Shown here piece by piece: positions 48,601-60,377 of a DNA stretch of 64,000 nucleotides (positions are counted from its first letter, which is position 1; every line of letters starts with the position of its first letter). A program made the position numbers and the translations under genes. The stretch comes from Sipunculus nudus (lineage: Eukaryota > Annelida > Sipuncula > Golfingiida > Sipunculidae), in contig CM049309.1 of NCBI GenBank assembly GCA_026874595.1, positions 67,686,926 to 67,750,925 on the forward strand, given 5' to 3'. The notes beneath the pieces are model-generated. The model searched no databases, was not told the DNA's origin, and was given only the letters and a program-made list of their open reading frames with translations.

Positions 48601-48685
48601 AACCAAGTCAAGAAGACCAGGACATCAGTGTATGTGTTAATAGTATCAGAATTTATTGATGTATGGGAAGAGGCACAAAGCATGG
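48601..48685 (+). CDS. NUDT3: DIPP (NUDT3-type) exon 3
   Basis: The exon encodes NQVKKTRTSVYVLIVSEF and on to WEEAQSMG, the Gly codon being split over the next junction. It aligns with the vertebrate NUDT3 segment NQERKHRTYVYVLIVTEV...WEDSVNIG, including the beta-strand core VYVLIV and the conserved Trp. It enters in phase 0 from the previous exon (…GIFE|NQ) and leaves after one base of the codon, with donor G|GTAAGA. The preceding intron is about 15.5 kb and is filled with nested repeats. There are no internal stops and both splice sites fit the consensus, so the gene looks functional at this point. Confidence 0.92.
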
Positions 48686-49049
48686 GTAAGAGTTTTATAT
48701 GATCATCTCAAGTAATTCACTCTTGTTTCACCACCGCTTGTCCACTGATGTTATGCCTCTACATTTCCATTGAGGAAACAGCAAACTTACCTTCTAGGGG
48801 ATGTAAATGATAGAGTATAATGAGTATAAACTGCAAAATTCATGACAGTGATCCCAAGGAAAAAAATAAGCATATATATTATATAAGCCCTGTTTACAAA
48901 AATATATGATACATGTAGTATTTGTCTTGCATTTATTATTTAGTATTTTATTATCACCAAATAGCAAGGCTATTTCCTCTTAGCTTTTCAAATGCTAATA
49001 TGTAAAAAAATTGAAATAAATACATTCTACATCTGCTTAAATTTAAAAA
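48686..49049. other. Start of the last DIPP intron
   Basis: AT-rich, with no recognised feature before the family III fragment. Confidence 0.45.
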
Positions 49050-49086
49050 AGTTCAGCTGAGCGTCGTGACCCATGGGTCCCTTGTT
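49050..49086 (+). mobile_element. 3' end fragment of a family III Helentron-like element
   Basis: TTCAGCTGAGC is followed by GACCCATGGGTCC and CTTGTT, identical in layout to the 3' ends of copies 1-4. No matching 5' end was found upstream, so this appears to be a terminal relic; the body may be too diverged to see. Confidence 0.55.
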
Positions 49087-51418
49087 TTCACTAGCAATCC
49101 CATTGCTGATTAGCTGCAAGTTGCCATTTAGCCTTGGACTGCACTGAATGGAAAATGCTGTAGATTTGTTATCCTTGCTGATCATCACTGGGAGAGAGCT
49201 TTTGGCCATAATAGCGTAGGGTACCAGCAGGAGTTTTGGTAACAGGTACATTTGGGGACACCTGTGGGACTGCTAAATCATTTAGCAATATTTTTTTAGG
49301 GCAGATCTCATGTCAGCCTTGGTTCGGTTGTGAAAAATACACTGCTGACCCTGTGCCTTAATTGCCAGGTTAAACAGACCTGGCACATGACGGGTTGGGA
49401 ACTACGCCAGAAGACAACCGGTGGCGCAGGACATGAATAATGAAATCAGAGCGACCTTTTCAAAACCTACCATATTTATCCCAGTGCAATCACACACAAC
49501 TGTAGTGAATGCGGACACTAACTGTTGTGCAAGGTTCACTGGGAACCATGCTAAATATCAACCTGGAATGCCTTCTATGAATATTAAAAACAGGTCGATG
49601 TGCCACATTTGCAGGCTAAAATTGTCAACTAACACAGTGGAATGTATGTAACAAATTTATCTTGTATTAAATAATTTATGGAGTACTAACAGCATACAAA
49701 GGTCCACAGACATGTTATTCACAGATACAGAACAAAGTACATGGAAATGAAACAATGTAAGGTAGATCTTTTTATCGCTCACTCACAAATCTGGTAGATC
49801 AAATATCCAAGCAACAACAAAAACTATTTAATGATTTTTTATTGTTTAAATTCCAAGTTCAGAGCTAGTAATTATTTAATTCTTTTCGAATTAATTAAGA
49901 GTGTACAGTAGTCTAAATTAACTGACAGTTATGGGTGGGTCTACATTCTAGCTAGCAGTCAGGGAACATTGAATTTTACATGTAAATAGAATTTGGGTGA
50001 ATGTGCTCAATCTGGAGAGACCCCCTCAAGATTAGGCGCGGTCCAGCACTACTTGCTACTACTACAACTACTACATATGCTCAGTTCATATTACCATGTG
50101 TAAATGTGATGTGAGATCTTGATAGAGCTTGACAAACACAGCCTAACGCAAAAGTTTAGAGCAGTTTATATGGTCACTTGGTCCAGCCCAGTGTGAATAC
50201 CATATGAAATATAGAGCAAGCAAGGTTTTGTCAGATCATGCCAGATCTTTCTAGTGTAAATGGAGCTGTTGTAGACACAGATCAGCTGCTCTGCCTTCTG
50301 AACAGTCTGAAATCAGTAATCAGTTCAAGCAAAATGGCTTTCCATGTGAGGAGACCTTTCACTTCACAGGAAACAGTCTAGACGTTATATATAAATATAG
50401 ATTATGTGATCATTTTTATGCCAGTTCTGGTTGTTACATCAATGTTTTTCTGCTGTTAAATTTGAGGAATTGGTAAGCTTTCTCTTATTGATAACAGAAT
50501 CACCAGACACAAGCAGGGCACTGGATCATTTAAACAAAGAGGATATTATAATTCTGTTCTATTGTAAGTGTCACAGCTTGGATCCAAAGCTAAATATAAA
50601 CGCAAACTAGAAATCTGCATTCTAAAGAATGCAAGCCTCTGCCTAGTCTGCCATGGGGGGGGGGGGGGGTTCCCTTTTTTGGGATCCTTCCAAAAGGGTT
50701 TTTGCGTTCACATATTTGGCCCATATTCGCAAGTTCATTCACGCATAAGTGACTGTACATTTGTGAATATTCCTCTATGACATTCCTGAATCTGGATCAT
50801 GTGCCAGGTCCACACCAAAATCTAATCGATTCTTCATTAGCCCATTCCCGTAATACCCTGAAAATTATATGAGATTGCATTCATGATTGCATGTGTTAGG
50901 TTGAGAACAAATGCATGCATGAACAAGGATGGCAACATACCCTCATGGTTAAGGCAGTAAATGTTGGTTCAGTTTACAATGTGAGGTAATCCAGGACAGT
51001 TGATGGTGACCTTTCATGCAGTGCTAGTCTTTTCATGAGATATATCATCTATATAATTAGGATTCGCTGAAAAGGGTATAATACACTTTAGTTATAAGAG
51101 GTAAGGTGGTGTTAAAATTTCCAAGGTAAAATTAAAAATTTTCTAGCTCTGTCAACCAGTCCCTCCAAATATACCTGTAGAAGAACTTCTTAATGGAAAT
51201 TCCTATGCAAACCACACCAGAATTGAAGAAATTTTTTAGTCAGTATCTTCATACACAGAAGATGAAAAGGTTCAAAATATAATATTCCCAACCATGTTTT
51301 CCCATAAAAGTGATATTCTTAATTTCAAAGTCCCAATATACTAGGACTTGAAACACATGGAATAAAACAATTTTAAATATTTGTCTTCCAACAAATTAAT
51401 TAAAAAATAAATGAATAA
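49087..51418. other. DIPP intron without recognised genes
   Basis: A poly-G run lies at 50656-50669. Two short frames (49027-49251 on -, 49421-49651 on +) are unassigned. A repeat relic is possible but no termini were found. Confidence 0.4.
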
Positions 51419-52855
51419 TTAGGGCCCTGCTTGACAAGCGGTGCCCTATAGTGATCAACGTGTCAGTCCGTCCATCCGTCCTTCCGTCAGTGACACTTTC
51501 TTTCGCGTGCAATAACTCAACAACAACATACTGCTGCATTCTTAAATTCACAGGGATGGTTGGTACCAATGAGGGCTCAAGACCAATTGAATTACAGACC
51601 TGTCAGAATTTCAATATGGCTGCCACAGCCAGATCACTGATTTTCTTTCGCGCATGATAACTCAACATCAACATACTGCAGTTTTCAGAAATTCACAGGG
51701 ATGATTGGTACCTATGTGGGCTCCAGACCTATCGAATTACAGACTTTTCGTAATTCCAATATGGCTGCCACAGACCGATCGCTTATTTTTTTCGCGCATG
51801 ATAACTCAACAACAACATACTGCAGCTTTCCCAAAATCACAGGGATGGTCAATACCAATGAGGGCTCCAGACCTATCGAATTACAGACTTTTCGTAATTC
51901 CAAAATGGCTGCCACAGACCGATCGCTTATTTTTTTCGCGCACGATAACTCAACAACAACATACTGCAGCTTTCCCAAAATCACAGGGATGGTCAATACC
52001 AATGAGGGCTCAAGACCAATTGAATTACAGACCTGTCGGAATTCCAATACGGCCGCCATAGCCCGATCACTGAATTTCTTTCGCGCGCGATAACTCAACA
52101 ACAACATACTGCAGTTTTCCCAAATTCACAGGGATGATTGGTACCTTTGAGAGCTCCAGACCAAATGAATAACAGATCTGTCTGAATTACAATAAGGCCG
52201 CCAAAGGATGATCGCTGATTTTCTTTTGCGCTCAATAACTCAACAACAACCTACTGCAGTTTTCCCAAATTCACAGGGATGATTAGTACCTATCAGGGCT
52301 CAAGACCAATTAAATGACAGACCTGTTGGAATTCCAATATGGCGGCCATAGCCCGATTGCTGATTTTTTTTTGTGCGCGATAACTCAACAACAACCGTCA
52401 GCAGCTTTCCCCAATTGACAGGGATGGCTGGTACCAATAAGGGCTCAAAACCAATTAAATTACAGACCTGTTGGAATTCATATATGGCAGCCACAGCCTG
52501 ATTGCTTATTTTCTTTTGCACACGATAACTCAACAACAACCCACTGCAACTTTCCCAGTTTCACAGGGATCATTGGTGCCTATGAGGGCTCCAGACCTAT
52601 TGAATTTCAGACTTGCTCAAAATCAAATATGGCTAACAGACAACATTCGGTGATTTTCTATTGCACACATTATTTCAGACATATCTTTAATATCATTTGA
52701 TCCAGTACCATTTTTTCCCTCATGGATATTGATAAAAACCTGTTTCTATTTGTGATATTTTTAAAATTTTACTTAATTTTTCACCCATATGTAAACTAGT
52801 TCAGCACTAGCAGAAATGCGGGGCCCTCTGAGGACCATTGTCTGACCGCATCTAG
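51419..52855 (+). mobile_element. Helentron-like element, family VII, copy 2, complete
   Basis: The 5' end TTAGGGCCCTGCTTGACAAG folds with GCGGTGCCCT; GTCAGTCCGTCCATCCGTCC follows. About eight monomers of about 150 bp carry CACAGGGATGATTGGTACC, AATTACAGACCTGT, AATATGGCNGCCA and CGATAACTCAACAACAAC. The 3' end has GGGGCCCT, a long stem ATGCGG with CCGCAT, and CTAG (52852-52855) before TTT. Open frames run through the monomers on both strands and are not genes. Confidence 0.72.
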
Positions 52856-53061
52856 TTTCTTCCATTATTACTGAAAAAATTTAGAACTTGCCTTCACTTA
52901 CCCAACATCCATACCACCCTACCTAACCTACTCAATCACACCCAAACACTCTGAATACTGCCATCCTATAATGTTAGTGGAAACATTTGGGAGAGAGTCA
53001 AAGTAAACCTTAAGTAGCTTGCACTCAATCCCATTGATGCTTGTATTATTTGATATGTATG

Positions 53062-53115
<54 letters not shown>

Positions 53116-54136
53116 CATATTCAGTATCAATAAAATATTTCAAACAAACAAGTAAGCTAATATCAAGGCATCTGCTGGAAACCTGTTCAGTTATTCAGGG
53201 GATACCAGAATGTAATGCTTGGACAGGCCATGGAGCAAGAAGCAGGCCAAATACTATGGTCTCTCAATAATTGATCAGAAAGCCTGCCAGAAGAAACTTT
53301 TTATTACTGTTTTGGAGGCCATGCAGCTGAATGTCCCTTCCACAGGGAAGTCAGGAACTGGGTCAGACTGGCATAAGGTCTAATGATCATCAAACTACCT
53401 TGATTAAATTGAGTTTTAAACTCCATATTAAAATTAATTTTAGCCACAATGATATATACATATTTGGGATCCTTAGATTATTCTGTTAGATGAGATATAT
53501 TTATGAACAATGTCTTAGCTTTTGCTTTGAAGTTTTTAAACTTTAAATAATTTTTTAAAATATTTTTTTAAATGCGCTATATCCCACATTTGGCAAATGA
53601 AAATATAGTAAATATGTTTGTAAATATAGCATCATATGAAAGTACATACAAATATCTCCAGGTGTTTTTTCGATAATATATTTATAGTATTTTTTTATAT
53701 CGAATTTTAGATATTAAAAAATTGAATAATTCAATCAAATAAATATTGATTTAAAATGGTGTATAGCTGCTAAACATAACATATCGCAAATGGTAAAATT
53801 GCATTTTAGATTGCATGTCAACACATATATATGCAAAAGTTGAAAACTCTACATTCGGGTTTTTTTGAGAAATATTGCTCTGAATACCATGCAGTCTGTT
53901 GAATTGTCATTTTGAGAAAATTGTAAAAAAAAATATTGGGAAAAGTAATTTTGTTTTCAACTGGAAACAGGAATATCAGTGCAAGTGACGGTCAAATATT
54001 TTCATTATATATTCTGATCTGAATAGGTTTCTATATACAAAATTGAAAATGAAATAGTGAAAAAGACTAAATTTTTAATTTAAATTGACAACTCTAGAAC
54101 TGTCAAACAGAAGTAGCCAGAGCGTACTGCGTAGTC
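52856..54136. other. AT-rich intron with a (TA)n microsatellite at about 53060-53112
   Basis: Apart from the TA run, no recognised feature. The frames encoding alternating Ile-Tyr across the microsatellite are artefacts. Confidence 0.55.
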
Positions 54137-54395
54137 GACCAGATGGCTGAAACCCAGAATGCCGAAACCCAGAATACCGAACCCAAAATGCCGAAGCCCA
54201 TCTTGCCGAAAAAGAAAATAAATAATAGCAAATAATGTGATTATAGCACAGTAAAGTAATAGGTCCCTCGTTTTGCCGGTATAGTCAGACTAACTGATTT
54301 TCATGAAGAAAGTTATATCTTGTGTCACATTTATGCTTCTTTGTGAACTATTTTTTTTTTAAATTTACACATCGTTCAACTGCATATTAGCCAAG

Positions 54396-54512
54396 ATGGC
54401 GGCGGTCGCGTGGAGAACTCACGGCAGCGTGGCGACACACGGAAATCGGCAAGGAAACCCGCCGGACGACACTGGACCCGTAATCCCTCGTGGAAATAGC
54501 AAGGAAACCCCC
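54396..54512 (+). other. CpG-rich block with a short frame, duplicated in the opposite arm
   Basis: CAAGATGGCGGCGG opens a frame MAAVAWRTHGSVATHGNRQ and on. The opposite arm (about 57145-57262, - strand) has the corresponding frame starting MEAVVWGTHWSVVALGNRQ. Over about 39 residues roughly ten differ, so I see no sign of protein constraint. The AAGATGGCGGC context resembles YY1-type promoter and start-site motifs, which suggests captured promoter or first-exon DNA; this is inference. Confidence 0.4.
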
Positions 54513-55699
54513 GAGGGTTTTAGACCTGCCCCCTTGATTTGGAAGATTAAATACAAAACCTATCTTACAATACGCTATGATAAATACCGTTATGCATAAT
54601 TATTCGTATAATTAAAAATCGCCAACAGTTAAACCGATACCGTCCGCATTGCTTTGGAAATATGACGAAAATATTCAGTTAATTATGATGAAACTCGGGT
54701 CTTTTTGATATATTAACGAAATTTTATTTCCATAAATCAAAGATTTTTTAAAGTTAAAATTTTAGTGGGAGAATTTCAAAAGAACCAGACCTATGTGGGT
54801 CTAACAAAATTAACTTTGAAGAGAGCGAAGTCCAGTTTTGTTAATTAGCTTGTCAATTACGGGGGCCTCTACCGGGTGTGTGTATATTGTTGTAATAACC
54901 ATGTCCGGCTTTTGATTAGAGTGATGTTGTTGGTCATAGCTAATTGAGCAGGAGCATATAATAATCACATTTTCTCTAGTGAATAATCAATTTATACATC
55001 AGATTTGTTTATGTTCAAATTAATACATTTATCTGAACCTGATTTTATCTTTATTGTTTTTTAATATCTATGATATTTAATTGTCGTTATTCACATTTGT
55101 GTCGACAAGTTATGCTAATATTGCACTGATATATAAAAGAACATCAGATATCAAATATGAATGCATATTGTTTATCATTTATTCATGTTGAAAATAATGG
55201 AAGAACAAACAGTAAAACAGATTTAAAATAAAATATGAAGTATGAATTATATGAATATTCTATAATGATTGAGTCATAATACAAGAAAGTTACAAATATC
55301 CATATACACAAACACACACGTGCAAGTGCACTTTATACGTCGTTCATTTATAATTTGCATGTTTATTAACAAATAAGTTTTTTTTAAGTTCAAAGAGAAC
55401 TTTATATCAACGCCACTCGTATTTTAAAGTAAACTGTTTATGAAATGTAAAAAAAATCGCCGTTCCTATGTTAATGTATACCATTTTATCTGTTAACATA
55501 AAATTTATAATAGGCCTATATCTGTTTTACAAATAGAATTATGTTACACTTAATCCTGCACGAACACACACATATGTCATATCAATATTACATCTATATT
55601 TACATGTTACTCAAGGAGCCTGTGCATCGTTATCAAACATAGAGCAATTATTTTTATTTATCATGTACATACAATCGACAAACCAAAATATGTTTTTGT

Positions 55700-55740
55700 A
55701 ATAACGAGAGAGAGAGAGATAGAGTGAGAGAGAGGGATAA
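55700..55740. repeat. GA microsatellite
   Basis: A GAGAGAGA-type purine run inside the foldback element; similar runs recur at 56190-56365. Confidence 0.7.
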
Positions 55741-56004
55741 ATTTAAGGGAGAGACACTTGAGAATATTGATCGACAAGCCATATTTTTCATATAATCAAT
55801 TACAAACACTAGTGTATGCATATATACTTAGTATATAACATGACCGAAGGAACATGATACAAGAGGTACATGAAGAAATCGGTTAATGATCGATCTCCAG
55901 TAGATTTTAGTACTCAGTCACGAACCTAACTTCATTTTACAATTTATCTTTCAGTCATAAAACTTGATTTTACAACCAGGACCTAACTCTAATAAATATA
56001 TACG

Positions 56005-56083
56005 CACTATATGTTCCATCTCTTTATTATTTACGTAATATCTCAGATATTAAGTAAATAATAAAGAGATGGACCATATAGTG
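56005..56083. repeat. Near-perfect 38-bp-stem hairpin with 3-nt loop
   Basis: The left arm 56005-56042 (CACTATATGTTCCATCTC and on) pairs with the right arm 56046-56083 with two mismatches; the loop is TCA. It lies close to the centre of the foldback element. It may be a tiny MITE or a remnant of a replication or hairpin event. The sequence on both sides does not continue the pairing. Confidence 0.8.
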
Positions 56084-56189
56084 TGAAAAACGCAAAGAAA
56101 ATGTTAGATAAGTAATAGTTATAAGAAAATGACCCAGAAAAGTAACGAATTTAACCGAAATCTACGCTAATAGCAATTCAAGCGCCCGT

Positions 56190-56365
56190 GATGAGAGAGA
56201 CAGGCTGGGATGGAGGACGAGAGAGAGATCGATCTTATATATGGATAATAGAATACAGTGGAATAGTGGAGAGAGCGGGGGAGGGGTGGAGGGAGAGAGA
56301 GATAATTAATGGAAAGGGAGGGAGAGAGAGATAATTAATGGAGAGGGAGGGGGAGAGAGAGATTT
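56190..56365. repeat. Purine-rich GA/GGGA simple repeat
   Basis: Runs of GAGAGAGA and GGGAGGGAGAGAG alternate with repeated ATAATTAATGGA. Low-complexity DNA, probably non-coding. Confidence 0.7.
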
Positions 56366-57652
56366 TATGTGGATAAAGGGAACATTTAAGATAAAACTTA
56401 ACGTTCATTCTTTTTGCATTGCAAGCTAAAGGATGAATTAGTGGTCAAAAGTTACAAGATAATCCGTTTTTCATTGTGCATGGTTGGATTTATATTAATG
56501 TTCTGTTGATAAAGCTGTATAATTCTGCGGACTCGGGACTAAGTACAGAAAAATCATTCATGCAGTAAATACTCCATATAGTGCTTGCGGAATAATTATA
56601 AAACAAACACACAAATTTCACAAAGTATGCATTTATAAACATACGAAATCTTATATTAACTTTTTTATTCTTTGCAGAATATGTATAAGATTTTTATATA
56701 CCCGTTCTCAATTAACTGTGACCTGCTTCGTCACTCTAATCAAACGCCAGAATTAGTTATTTCAACAATACAAACACAAACGGTAACGGGCCCCCATAAT
56801 AGGCAAGCTAATTAGTAAAACAAACAGGAGTTCGCTCTCTTTGAAGTAATCCTGTCAGACTTCTCAGTTCTGGTTTTATTACACACGTTTATTTTTATGA
56901 AATTCTCCAACCGTTTTTATTTATAGAAATATTTTCTGATAGAATTCCGTAAAAATATCAATCAAGACCGAGAATTATCACTGGTAGTTTTTTGCCTGCA
57001 ATACAATGAACTAGTTATTGAGGCGTGTCATTGATCAACATATGTTAATGGTAACTAAGACAAAATGTGAAAAAAAGTGACTGTCATTACGAAAAGAAAG
57101 TTCAAATGAGAAATGGATGGGTGAATGGACGGTATGTACGAGGTTTCCTTGATATTTCCACGAGTGATTACGGGTCCAGTGCTGTCAGGCGGGTTTCCTT
57201 GCCGATTTCCGAGTGCCACTACGCTCCAATGAGTTCCCCACACGACCGCCTCCATCTTAGCTAATACGCAGTTGAACGATGTGTAAATTTTAAAAAAAAT
57301 AGTTCCTAAAGAGGCATGTGACACAAGATATAACTTTCTTCATGAAAAATCAGTTAGTCTGACTATACCTGCAGAATAAAGCCAGGGACATTTAGCGGGA
57401 CCGGGTTGCCATGCCGTCATTATCGTAGTGCCGCTGCCGACATGCCAAATAAATTACCGTTAATTATTTGAAAATATTAGAAGGATGGTATCAAATTTTG
57501 TTCAAGTACCTTAACAGATAAAGTACTTATAACTTTACTGCGCATTAATCACATTATTTCCTATTATTTATTTTCTTTTTCGGCAAGATGGGCTTCGGCA
57601 TTTTGGGTATGTGAAAATTTGTTTCGGCATTCTGGGTTTCGGCCATCTGGTC

Positions 57653-60377
57653 TACATTCAGCGCACTGCTCCAAGGGGCTGGTCTTCGGTAATTAGGTCA
57701 TAGGCCACCCTGCTGGGACACGCATCAGGTGTGAAGTGACTGTTTAGCAATGATTAAACTCTTCTCTCTGAACACACATTCGAACTGCCATTTACCCTAG
57801 ACCAATTAACAGCTTGCTTCCTCCACTCACTATCATTCATGTACACTTTAGACACTAAATAACTAGCAGCAACACGTTCTTCCATTCCTGATCACTCTCA
57901 TCATTATAACTTCTGCATGGTTCACTTTTCAAAATTTCTGAGCAGGGGATGTGTTATACGTTGATACTACATTCCTCTGACATAATTTGTTTGTACAATG
58001 CAGTCCTATGTTGCTGCACCACCCTCAACGTTTTTCTCCATCATTCACCAGATATTAAGTCAGTTTGTGGCAAATGGCTGCCGTAGCCATGCACAAAATC
58101 ATTGCTAGTTGGCACAGATGGTAAGTTGTTGACTCTGGAACTCCAGATTAACAATTAATTCGGTAATGGTTTTTTTAAGATGGAACTTAGGTGAAATAGT
58201 TATAAACCAAAGCAAGATATAAATTACTGAAACGACAAGCGGTAATTTCATATGTTTCATGGCCTGTAACTGTAGGGGGTGTCACTGACGTAATTTGGGG
58301 CAGTGACACAGGCCTAAACAAAATTCTACAATCTGCATTATATTTTAGGGGAAGAGTACAGGGGGAAGTGTTTGCAGTAATTACTGTCAATTATCAAGTG
58401 CCGGGAATAAAGATAAGCTTTAGTCCAGTGGCTGACTGACCAGCTGCTTCCGCATGCCTGTTTATCAATGATGTACCTTGAAGAGCAAATATTAGTTGAC
58501 CAATTAGCAATTGATTACTCTTTTGGTTCTTGCTGAGCCAATGTGTGGTCCTGTAAACACCACAGGTGGGGTTCACATATGAATTAAAATGTTATTTTTT
58601 TTTCCAACTGATACACTATAACATCAGAAACTTGTTTTTGTGACAAGATAGATATAATGAACAACTGTAAGGTCACGGTTTGTTTGGAATGTTTTGAACT
58701 ATAAATGGCTGAGAAATAAACTACAGGTACAGAGGTCACTGGGCCTGGTTAACACCTGGATAGGTTGTGCTACTACCCTGTCATGTAGTCTGAAACCAAA
58801 ATTTAATTTTACAGATGTACATACATATCTGAGCAATCATTAAAAAATGGAAGTGGTTACCTCCAACAAAAAATATTTAAAAAATGGACACTTCTTACAT
58901 CTGTATGTATTTAGGGGCAATTCTTTATCTGATTAGTAATATACAATGACAGCAGTAAAGCAAATAATAATATACTTATTTTTATACAAACCACAAACCA
59001 GCACAGGTAACTGCAGATAACCCTAACAGTACAGGTACACTTAACAATTGAAATCTAAATGTTAGTCACAATGAAGCTTTAGTTTAACGTTCTTGATTGT
59101 AAGTGGTGTAAAATTGATGCCCAAATTTTTGTCTACATAGTATGAGCAGTATTTTAGCAGTTAGTTATAGAACTTGTAAACAGAAAAGTACATTTTGTTA
59201 AATTTGTAATTTTAATTTAAAAAAGTGATATATACAGGTAAACAATAAATAGATACAGGAAGCTGATTTCCAGCTTATTTATATCAAAATTTCAGCAGAG
59301 GTATGGGCCATGAGCCACTTATTGAGTAGGAATGTGATAAAAGATGGCAGTTTTGTAGCTGTTGTAAATTCTCTGAATAAGCATGCAGCAGTATTATCAG
59401 CAGCTGTGTCAGCTTTGTGTAGTCACTGGTTAAGGAGGCAATTTTTCTGCCTGTACTATGGCCAAGTATGCTTCACTCCCTCTTCAAGCAGAATACAGCC
59501 AGTCATGTATGAGCACTCATTCCCTGAGGCTGCATTCTTTAAGGATCTGGTACACTTGCCTATTTATTTACTGGAACATTACTGGGGAAGATACTGACAA
59601 AAAACTAGATATACACGTAAAACATAATATAAACTTCCTCCGATCTTTGGCATTTTGAGATCCTCTGGGACATGGGTTCACCCAGTAACATTTTCAGAGA
59701 TTTTTCTGCAGGGATTTGCATGTTGAATATTCCCAGCCTTTTAACATCCCATCAGAGTCATTTTGGTCATGTTTATTATTATCAAAAAGCTTCAAGACTA
59801 CTGCTGTGGGATTATTCTTATGTTTGTTACTCATGAATGCTGTATATCTATATCATTTTAGCTAGATTTTATATGATATGAATAAAAAAAACATTTATTT
59901 GTTTATTATTGGACACCAAATGGCATTATTCAGAATTTGCAAATTCCTTTTGACTGGTATCCATGCAGTAAAAAGAGTCAGTCCATTAAACTTGAACTTA
60001 CTGTTGTGATCATTCACATACTCTTTGTGACAGATGTCAGGTGAAGGTTGCCATTGCAAGGTTGTCATTCAATGTAGAGGGTTTTAGAAATTTGTCAAGT
60101 TTAAAATTAAAAAGATTAAGTCAGATACCAGTATTCAATTATCAGTCTCAAGAACCACTGAGTGCTTCTACCATTCTGTCATTGTCATGTATTGGATGAT
60201 GTAGGAAGACGAATGAGCCCCCAATGGTAGGACAGGTTATAAATGAAGACCAGCAAAAATACTGATTTAAACACAGAAGTTGGGGGTCAACTTATTTTAT
60301 AATACAGTATATGCATTTGCTACGACATGAAGAAAATAATATAACATATAAGAGCAATTTATTCTTGTTCTTTTCAG
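57653..60377. other. End of the last DIPP intron, no supported gene
   Basis: A 95-codon frame at 59310-59597 (+) has no recognisable domain and lacks clear splice context. No repeat termini were recognised. The stretch ends in the acceptor TTGTTCTTTTCAG at 60365-60377. Confidence 0.45.

Larger units (their letters stand above)
54137..57652. mobile_element. 3.5-kb foldback-type element with ~0.8-0.9-kb inverted arms
   Basis: The left arm begins GACCAGATGGCTGAAACCC and the right arm ends with the complement (GGTTTCGGCCATCTGGTC). Terminal subrepeats use AATGCCGAAACCCAG. Similarity continues inwards through a CpG-rich block (54390-54510 against 57150-57260) to TTAGAGTGA (about 54924) against TCACTCTAATC (about 56731). 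The middle is AT-rich with GA microsatellites and a strong hairpin. No transposase is visible, so it is non-autonomous or of a foldback type. No clear target duplication was found; the right terminus may extend to about 57673, and the left terminus looks eroded. Confidence 0.7.

Noticed and set aside
51701-52107. Overlapping open frames of 118-131 codons on both strands
   Set aside because: They run through tandem monomers of family VII, and the same peptide repeats in each monomer. The repeat unit keeps frames open without coding function.
53019-53270. Frames encoding alternating Ile and Tyr
   Set aside because: These are translations of the (TA)n microsatellite at about 53060-53112.
59310-59597. 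95-codon frame as a host gene or DIPP exon
   Set aside because: No recognised domain and no convincing splice sites. The DIPP coding frame is complete without it.
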